Assembly: GCA_017419325.1 (NCBI GenBank)
Contig: JAFOLN010000186.1
Location: 1 to 11,452, forward strand
Origin: Clostridia bacterium
GTDB taxonomy: Bacteria > Bacillota > Clostridia > Oscillospirales > RGIG577
Length of the DNA stretch: 11,452 nt
Reading direction: 5' to 3'
Shown piece after piece: positions 6,682-11,452 of this stretch. The notes under the pieces were generated by a model. It did not search any database. It was not told the DNA's origin and was given only the letters and a program-made list of their open reading frames with translations. The position numbers were made by a program, and so were the translations under genes. Numbering within the stretch: the stretch's first letter is position 1; every line of letters begins with the position of its first letter.

Positions 6682-8139
6682 GTGAAACATGACCACATCC
6701 ATAAGAGAAAAGACGGGCTTGCCTCTTTAAGAGATACCTCTCCATACAATAAAAAGCTTACGGATTACGCAAAGGAGCACGCCGCCCTCTGCCTTGACGC
6801 CTCCTCCATAGACCCCGCTCTTTACGACAGCTTCGGCGTAAAACGGGGGCTTCGGGATCTTGACGGGCAGGGCGTGCTTGCGGGGCTTACCACCATATCA
6901 TCCATAAAGGCGTTCGACGAAAGGGACGGAAAAAGAATACCCTGCCACGGCGAGCTTCGCTACCGGGGCTACGACATAATAAAGCTTGTGGAGGGCGCGG
7001 CGCAGGAGGGCCGCTTCGGCTTTGAGGAAACGGCGTATCTGCTGCTTTTCGGCTTCCTTCCCTCCCCCGGGGAGCTTGCCCATTTTAAGAGCATTCTTGC
7101 CGTGAGCAGCAGCCTGCCCAAAAACTTCACGCGGGACGTTATCATGAAGGCGCCGAGCTCCGATATGATGAACTCCCTGTCACGAAGCGTGCTCACGCTC
7201 GCCTCCTACGACAAAAGCCTTACCGACCCCTCGGTCGAGAACGTGTTAAGGCAGTGCATCTTCCTTATAAGCGTGCTGCCGCGCCTCGCGGTATACGGCT
7301 ATCACGCCTACAACCATTACGAGCGGGGCGAGAGCCTCTATATACACAATCCCCTGCGCGGCCTTTCGGCGTCGCAGAACATCCTTCGTATGCTCCGCCC
7401 CGACATGACGTTTACCGACTTGGAGGCCCGCGTGCTCGATCTTTCGCTCATGCTCCATATGGAGCACGGCGGCGGCAACAACTCCACGTTCACGACCCAC
7501 ATCGTAAGCTCGGCGGGCTCCGACACCTACTCCGTCATGGCGGCGGCGCTGTCGTCCTTAAAGGGCCCGCGCCACGGCGGCGCGAACATCAAGGTGGTCG
7601 AAATGATGGACGACATAAAGCACCATGTGCGCGACGTCTCCGACGACGAGCGACTCGAAAGATACCTTACGAAGCTGCTTCGCGGCGAGGCCTTCGATCG
7701 AAAGGGGCTTATATACGGCATGGGACACGCCGTTTACTCCCTCTCCGACCCCCGCGCACGGGTGTTTAAGCATTTTGTCGAGCTTCTTGCAGAGGAGAAG
7801 GGATTTTCGGAGGACTTCGCCCTTTACAGCGCGGTGGAGCGGCTTGCGCCCGAAATCATCGCCTCGGAGCGAAGGATATACAAGGGCGTAAGCCCCAATG
7901 TGGACTTTTACAGCGGCTTTGTATACAACATGCTGGGCATTCCCCTTGAGCTTTACACCCCCATATTCGCCATGGCGCGCATTGTGGGCTGGAGCGCCCA
8001 CAGGCTTGAGGAGATAATAAACGCGGGCAAGATAATCCGCCCGAACTACATGAGCGTAACAGACGAGCGCGACTATACTCCCATTGACAAAAGAGGCAGG
8101 GGAAGGCCCCGCGCCGTAATCTTTAAGCGCGAAGAGTGA
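6682..8139 (+). CDS. Citrate synthase (citrate/2-methylcitrate synthase family)
   Basis: 485 residues from GTG at 6682. It condenses acetyl-CoA with oxaloacetate to citrate in the cytoplasm; propionyl-CoA (methylcitrate) is a possible alternative substrate. Family motifs in this numbering: GLTTIS near 68, GELRYRGYDI (90-99), MEHGGGNNSTFTT (260-272), GPRHGGANIKVVEMM (295-309), GMGHAVYSLSDPRARVFK (346-363) and SPNVDFYSGFVY (404-415). The catalytic triad corresponds to H298, H349 and D408, all present; H262 and R358/R360 fit the oxaloacetate and CoA sites. The protein is longer than the roughly 430-residue E. coli enzyme, mainly through about 50 N-terminal residues. No aconitase or isocitrate dehydrogenase gene lies beside it. 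It is divergent from the MarR gene and probably controlled by it. Choosing citrate over methylcitrate synthase is not possible from sequence alone. Confidence 0.95.
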   Translation: MKHDHIHKRKDGLASLRDTSPYNKKLTDYAKEHAALCLDASSIDPALYDSFGVKRGLRDLDGQGVLAGLTTISSIKAFDERDGKRIPCHGELRYRGYDIIKLVEGAAQEGRFGFEETAYLLLFGFLPSPGELAHFKSILAVSSSLPKNFTRDVIMKAPSSDMMNSLSRSVLTLASYDKSLTDPSVENVLRQCIFLISVLPRLAVYGYHAYNHYERGESLYIHNPLRGLSASQNILRMLRPDMTFTDLEARVLDLSLMLHMEHGGGNNSTFTTHIVSSAGSDTYSVMAAALSSLKGPRHGGANIKVVEMMDDIKHHVRDVSDDERLERYLTKLLRGEAFDRKGLIYGMGHAVYSLSDPRARVFKHFVELLAEEKGFSEDFALYSAVERLAPEIIASERRIYKGVSPNVDFYSGFVYNMLGIPLELYTPIFAMARIVGWSAHRLEEIINAGKIIRPNYMSVTDERDYTPIDKRGRGRPRAVIFKREE

Positions 8140-8159
8140 CCGCGCGGTAAAATATGAAA

Positions 8160-8186
8160 GGAGCCTGCCCCCGCGGGGCAGGCTCC
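8160..8186. terminator. Bidirectional terminator between citrate synthase and the LuxR gene
   Basis: GGAGCCTGCCCC (8160-8171) and GGGGCAGGCTCC (8175-8186) form a perfect 12-base-pair stem with a CGC loop. It sits 20 bases after the citrate synthase stop and 5 bases after the LuxR stop read on the other strand. The T tracts are modest on both sides (GTATTTAT on plus, CTTTCATATTTT on minus). It most likely serves both convergent genes. Confidence 0.85.
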
Positions 8187-8191
8187 CGTAT

Positions 8192-9316
8192 TTATCTCAT
8201 GGCCTCAAGCTTTGCAACGGCGTCGGCGCGCGTTGAAACGTCAAGCTTGTTGAATATGTTCTTTATATGGGTCTTAACCGTGAATATGCTTATGAAAAGC
8301 TTTGCCGCTATCTGCTGGTTGTTCTGTCCCTCGAGCATGAGGGCTATTATCTCTTTTTCGCGGCCCGTGAACCGGCTCTTTTCCGCGGCGGCGCTCTCAT
8401 CGCGTAATGTGCTGCCGCCCGTAAGCACCGGCGAGGGGGACTTTTTGTTGTCGTATATATTTATATAGATATGACGCCTTACGTTCTTGTCAAATATGGC
8501 GTCGGCGGCGGTGAGCTTTATTGTAAAGCCGTCCGTCTCTATGACCGCGGAGTCGGTAAATTCGCTTATGGGCATGCCCAGCTTCTCCTCAAGCATATTG
8601 AGCATGTCGCGGTTTATGAAGTATATGTCCTTCTTGTTCGTTATGCGGGAGGCGCAGAACATATAGGTGGCATTATTGAACACTATATTGCGCTCATCGT
8701 CCGCAATGGCGAAGCCGCAGTTTAACATGTCGATATAATTTCTTACCATATCGACGGTCTCCGTAAGCTCCATATGCTTTTTATAAAGAAGAAAGCTGTC
8801 GGCAAACGCCTTTGCCGTAAGCTCCAAAAGCTCCAGCTCCTTAGGGGAAAAATCGGGCTCGTCCAGCGTTTTGAATACATTCAGGGAATACACGGGATAG
8901 CCGCTGACCACCGCCGTCGTTATGGACGCGAAATATCCCAGGTTCGCGCTTTTCAGCTCACGGCCGTAGTCGGTCTTTACAAATTCATCAAGGGTCATGA
9001 AGTCTGAAAGCTTAAAGAGGCAGTTGCTCTTCGCCGAATGGGCCCGCTTGCTGAACTCCCACACGAAGGGGTCCTTATAGAAGTACTCCTCCTTATATTT
9101 CATAAGCAGGTCGGGACTTATGGAATCGCTTTCTATCTCTCTTACATAGGGCGAATGGTCGCTTTTTTCGCATATTATCGTATAGGATGTGCGCCGGTAC
9201 CCGAATATGGTATTGAGCGCGCCCAAAGCGTTTATTATAAACGCCTCGTAATGCTGATTTATGTATCTATAGAAACGGTTTACTTTATTTACATCATCTG
9301 CAGTAAGAAGTGACAA
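8192..9316 (-). CDS. LuxR-type (GerE HTH) transcriptional regulator with sensor-like N-terminus
   Basis: 374 residues. The C-terminal LuxR/GerE DNA-binding domain is at 316-371: FTGREKEIIALMLEGQNNQQIAAKLFIS, then TVKTHIKNIFNKLDVSTRADAV, including the typical TxREKEI opening and TVKTH recognition helix. Residues 15-180 look like a GAF-type sensor fold, and residues 190-290 look PAS-like (GFAIADDERNIVFNNA). Both are judged from pattern only. No receiver aspartate domain and no membrane segment is seen, so it is not a plain response regulator. The start is TTG at 9314-9316 with AGGGGGT at 9324-9330; the next in-frame Met is residue 70. It is transcribed alone, toward citrate synthase. Its signal and targets are unknown. 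Confidence 0.88.
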   Translation of the reverse strand: MSLLTADDVNKVNRFYRYINQHYEAFIINALGALNTIFGYRRTSYTIICEKSDHSPYVREIESDSISPDLLMKYKEEYFYKDPFVWEFSKRAHSAKSNCLFKLSDFMTLDEFVKTDYGRELKSANLGYFASITTAVVSGYPVYSLNVFKTLDEPDFSPKELELLELTAKAFADSFLLYKKHMELTETVDMVRNYIDMLNCGFAIADDERNIVFNNATYMFCASRITNKKDIYFINRDMLNMLEEKLGMPISEFTDSAVIETDGFTIKLTAADAIFDKNVRRHIYINIYDNKKSPSPVLTGGSTLRDESAAAEKSRFTGREKEIIALMLEGQNNQQIAAKLFISIFTVKTHIKNIFNKLDVSTRADAVAKLEAMR

Positions 9317-9336
9317 CGGAATTACCCCCTATCAGG

Positions 9337-9366
9337 ATTATATTAAACTAACAATAATAATATCAC
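9337..9366 (-). promoter_or_regulatory. Candidate promoter of the LuxR-type regulator gene
   Basis: On the minus strand TATAAT at 9337-9342 is preceded by GTGATA (4 of 6 matches) at 9361-9366 with an 18-base spacer. The expected transcript start is near 9330, at the ribosome binding site, so the leader would be very short. Confidence 0.5.
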
Positions 9367-9386
9367 CCCGTAATACTCTTTTCAAT

Positions 9387-9405
9387 TACTTTTACGAAAA
9401 AAGTA
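9387..9405. repeat. Inverted repeat upstream of the LuxR-type gene
   Basis: TACTTTT-ACGAA-AAAAGTA has perfect 7-base arms. It lies about 20 bases upstream of the candidate -35 of the LuxR-type gene, where an activator or autoregulatory site could be. A chance AT-rich repeat is possible. Confidence 0.4.
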
Positions 9406-9431
9406 GTATATTGTTTATAATGCACTATATA

Positions 9432-9469
9432 AAAAGGGATACCGCATTAGTCTTATCGGTATCCCTTTT
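9432..9469 (-). terminator. Terminator of the rmuC-amidohydrolase operon
   Basis: AAAAGGGATACCG (9432-9444) and CGGTATCCCTTTT (9457-9469) form a perfect 13-base-pair stem with a 12-base loop. Read on the minus strand it ends in CTTTTTATAT, a good T tract, 20 bases after the amidohydrolase stop. Confidence 0.9.
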
Positions 9470-9488
9470 GACTTATTATGCTATTTTA

Positions 9489-10352
9489 TCAAATAAACTG
9501 CTTCATCTTCCCGAATACGTTAAGCGCGTTCTCATAAAAGAACTTCTCATGATGTTCGGGCGGCACTATCTCGGACATTATCTCTATGTACCCCTCCATA
9601 TTCACAAGGGGCCAGTCGGTGCCGTACATGAACTTATCGAAATTCCCGAGGTACTTCATCCACGTGCGCACATGGTCGGCGTAGCCCGAATACTCCTTAA
9701 AAAAGCTCTCCGCCCTCACGTTTCCCGCAAGCATGCCCGAAAGGTCTATGAACACGTTGTCCTTTCTCGCCGCCTGGGATGCGTCTATTATCCAGGGGTT
9801 CCCGTAATGCGCTATGACGAACACGGTGTCGGGAAACTCCGCCGCCGCGTCGTCAACGCTCAGCGGGTGGGCGTATTTTATCTTGCCGCCCGGCATGGCC
9901 GTGTCTCCCGTATGAACGACGACGGGCACCCTGTACGCCGCCGCAAGCTCAAAGAAGGGATGGTACATCTCGTCGTAAATGTACGCCTGATGGTAGCCCA
10001 CATATGCCTTAAGCCCCACGCAGCGCGGCGTTTTGAGTATCTTCTCATACTGAGGCAGCACCTTGTGCGCATTCTCCTTCGTAAGTCCCCTCGGGTTTAT
10101 GCCCACGCAGAAGCAGGTGAAGTCCGGGTAGTTGTATGGGTCGGGCTCCATCGTTCTGTCGAGGTTAAAAAGGGAGGGCGCGCCCGGCTCGTCGCTTACG
10201 GGCACGTTTCCCATGCCCACGCCCATGACTATGCCGAGCCTTTTAAACTCGCGTTCAAGATACGAAAGGCTGTTCTCGCCGCCCGCCGCCTTCGCTATGG
10301 CCTCGAAATATTCGTTGTCCGTGTAATGTATGTGTGCGTCTATTATCTTCAT
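9489..10352 (-). CDS. Amidohydrolase_2-type metal-dependent hydrolase
   Basis: 287 residues, a normal length for the compact Amidohydrolase_2 (PF04909) TIM-barrel family. Metal-site motifs are all visible: IDAHIH at 4-9 (H7, H9), VVVHTGDT at 144-151 (H147), VIAHYGN at 179-185 (H182) and MYGTDWP at 242-248 (D246). K115 in GLKAYVGYH is a further conserved-looking polar residue. No signal peptide, so cytoplasmic. Relatives hydrolyse or decarboxylate ring and amide substrates, but the substrate cannot be read from sequence. The start ATG at 10350-10352 follows GGGGGA, 5 bases away. It begins 18 bases after the rmuC stop with no terminator between them, so the two are probably co-transcribed. A strong terminator follows. 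Confidence 0.9.
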   Translation of the reverse strand: MKIIDAHIHYTDNEYFEAIAKAAGGENSLSYLEREFKRLGIVMGVGMGNVPVSDEPGAPSLFNLDRTMEPDPYNYPDFTCFCVGINPRGLTKENAHKVLPQYEKILKTPRCVGLKAYVGYHQAYIYDEMYHPFFELAAAYRVPVVVHTGDTAMPGGKIKYAHPLSVDDAAAEFPDTVFVIAHYGNPWIIDASQAARKDNVFIDLSGMLAGNVRAESFFKEYSGYADHVRTWMKYLGNFDKFMYGTDWPLVNMEGYIEIMSEIVPPEHHEKFFYENALNVFGKMKQFI

Positions 10353-10370
10353 ATAAGTCCCCCGTATGTA

Positions 10371-11452
10371 TTATTCTCCGATAAGCTTCTCGCTCTCCCC
10401 TTCGGGAAGCGCCTCCACATCCTTAAGCTTCCTTCTTATTGCCCGCGTGCGCGTGCCCACGAGCCTGTCTATCTCGTCGTTTGCCGAACGCATCTTCTTC
10501 TGAGCCGATTCAAGCACGCCCTCGAACTTTTCAAACTCCGTCTTCACGCCGCCAAGCACCTGCCAAACCTCGCTTGACCGCTTCTGAAGGGCGAGGGTGC
10601 GAAAGCCCATCTGAAGGCTGTTTAAAAGCGCCGCCATCGTTGTGGGGCCGGCGACCGTTATCTTATAGTCGCGCGACAGCGTCTCCACCATGTTGCGGCG
10701 CACAACCTCCGCGTAAAGCCCCTCTACCGGCAGGAAAAGAATGCCGAAGTCGGTGGTGTTCGGCGAGTCTATGTACTTTTCGCGTATATCCTTTGCGCAC
10801 TGGCGTATTCTTGTCTCAAGCGCCTTTGCCGCTTCCGCTATGGCCGCCTGATCGCCCTTCTCGTATGCGTCCATAAGATGCGAATAAATGTCCAGCGGGA
10901 ATTTTGCGTCTATGGGCAGATATACGGGCATATCTCCGTCGCCCGGCAGCTTTATGGCATATTCCACGAAGTCACGCGAGCCCTTCTTCGTCGCAATGTT
11001 GCTTACATACTGGGACGGCGACAGGATCTGCTCGAGTATTGCGCCGAGCTGTATCTCGCCCATTATGCCGCGGGTCTTTACGTTCGAGAGCACCTTTTTA
11101 AGGTCGCCCACGCCCGCCGCAAGCGTCTGCATCTCGCCCAGCCCCTTATATACCTTCTCAAGCTGGCTGCTCACCTGTCCGAATGACTCATTGAGGCGTT
11201 CGCTCAGCGTCTTTTGAAGCTTTTCCTCCACCACGCCGCGCATGGCGTCCAGCTTTTTGCTGTTGTCCTCCTGCATCGCGCCGAGCCGCGCCTCAACTGT
11301 GGAGCGTATGCCCGAAAGCTGCTGCTCATTCTGCTGTGCAAAGCCGCCCAAACGCTCCTCCATCTGCAGAAGCGATGCGGAAACGCTCGTCCCCAGAGAC
11401 TCCTGCCCCAGGCGAAGATTCTCAGAAAACTCAGAAAGGCGTTTATCCTGCG
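10371..11452 (-). CDS. rmuC: RmuC-family DNA recombination protein, N-terminus outside window
   Basis: Open in frame from the stop at 10371-10373 to the right edge, so 360 codons are seen. The Met at 11363 is internal: the codons upstream of it (QDKRLSEF and onward) are open and continue the coiled-coil pattern. The visible first 115 residues or so are a heptad-rich coiled coil (EERLGGFAQQNEQQL and onward). Then comes the RmuC core with NVKTRGIMGEIQLGAIL, LPIDAKFPLDIY, FLPVEGLYAEV, and AGPTTMAALLNSLQMGFRTL. These motifs are typical of RmuC, which has a nuclease-like (PD-(D/E)XK-type) core and limits inversions between short inverted repeats in E. coli. Full-length members run to roughly 400-475 residues with an N-terminal membrane anchor, which here lies outside the window. 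It precedes the amidohydrolase gene. Confidence 0.93.
   Translation of the reverse strand, partial: QDKRLSEFSENLRLGQESLGTSVSASLLQMEERLGGFAQQNEQQLSGIRSTVEARLGAMQEDNSKKLDAMRGVVEEKLQKTLSERLNESFGQVSSQLEKVYKGLGEMQTLAAGVGDLKKVLSNVKTRGIMGEIQLGAILEQILSPSQYVSNIATKKGSRDFVEYAIKLPGDGDMPVYLPIDAKFPLDIYSHLMDAYEKGDQAAIAEAAKALETRIRQCAKDIREKYIDSPNTTDFGILFLPVEGLYAEVVRRNMVETLSRDYKITVAGPTTMAALLNSLQMGFRTLALQKRSSEVWQVLGGVKTEFEKFEGVLESAQKKMRSANDEIDRLVGTRTRAIRRKLKDVEALPEGESEKLIGE

Noticed and set aside
7246..8001. Minus- and plus-strand frames inside citrate synthase
   Set aside because: Low-complexity Arg/His/Ala-rich shadows of a gene whose catalytic motifs are complete.
9415..9469. Possible small plus-strand RNA (TATAAT at 9415-9420 followed by the hairpin at 9432-9469)
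   Set aside because: The -35 is poor and the hairpin is better explained as the terminator of the minus-strand operon.
9411..10577. A 388-codon plus-strand reading frame antisense to the amidohydrolase and the end of rmuC
   Set aside because: It is rich in His, Arg, Tyr and Val as expected of an antisense shadow, crosses a terminator, has no family motif, and the opposite strand has a full set of metal-site motifs.
11361..11363. ATG as the rmuC start
   Set aside because: The frame is open upstream to the window edge, continues the coiled coil, and no ribosome binding site precedes this ATG.

Overview
The window looks like ordinary chromosome of a Gram-positive anaerobe of the class Clostridia (Firmicutes). 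This rests on several cues seen together: a secreted protein with bacterial Ig-like (Big_2) domains and Cys-x-x-Cys-Gly knuckles, an MBOAT/DHHW surface-modification cassette, strong purine-rich ribosome binding sites, several TTG starts and tRNA genes with encoded CCA. Coding DNA is fairly GC-rich and the intergenic gaps are AT-rich. No species can be named from sequence alone. I see no insertion sequence, integrase, phage gene or CRISPR array, and no gene-free stretch longer than about 210 bases.

Layout, left to right. 1-1672 (minus) is the N-terminal 557 codons of a secreted Big_2 protein that runs off the left edge. 1751-1779 is its promoter. 1847-2066 (minus) is a small tRNA operon, tRNA-Arg(ACG) then tRNA-Leu(CAG), with its own promoter at 2084-2112 and a long hairpin terminator touching the CCA end. 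2137-5877 (minus) is a three-gene operon read as SGNH-hydrolase lipoprotein, MBOAT acyltransferase, DHHW protein: most likely an envelope or exopolysaccharide O-acylation system. 6073-8139 holds a divergent pair, a MarR regulator (minus) and a citrate synthase (plus, the only plus-strand gene), whose facing promoters carry repeated TTGAYA/TRTCAA half-sites. 8192-9316 (minus) is a LuxR-type regulator with an N-terminal sensor region, convergent with citrate synthase across a shared terminator. 9489-11452 (minus) is an operon of an rmuC gene (5' end outside the window) followed by an amidohydrolase, closed by a clear terminator.

Three reading choices matter. The first and last genes are cut by the window edges. 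The MarR gene should start at 6540 and citrate synthase at 6682 (GTG), because longer reading frames would run back through their own promoters. The SGNH lipoprotein and the LuxR regulator both begin with TTG.

Nothing here is clearly a wholly new system. The parts most worth following up are the MarR-citrate synthase operator array, the two-hydrolase/one-MBOAT acylation cassette in which the lipoprotein lacks the usual DGxH acid, and the unassigned module between the Big_2 domains of the surface protein.
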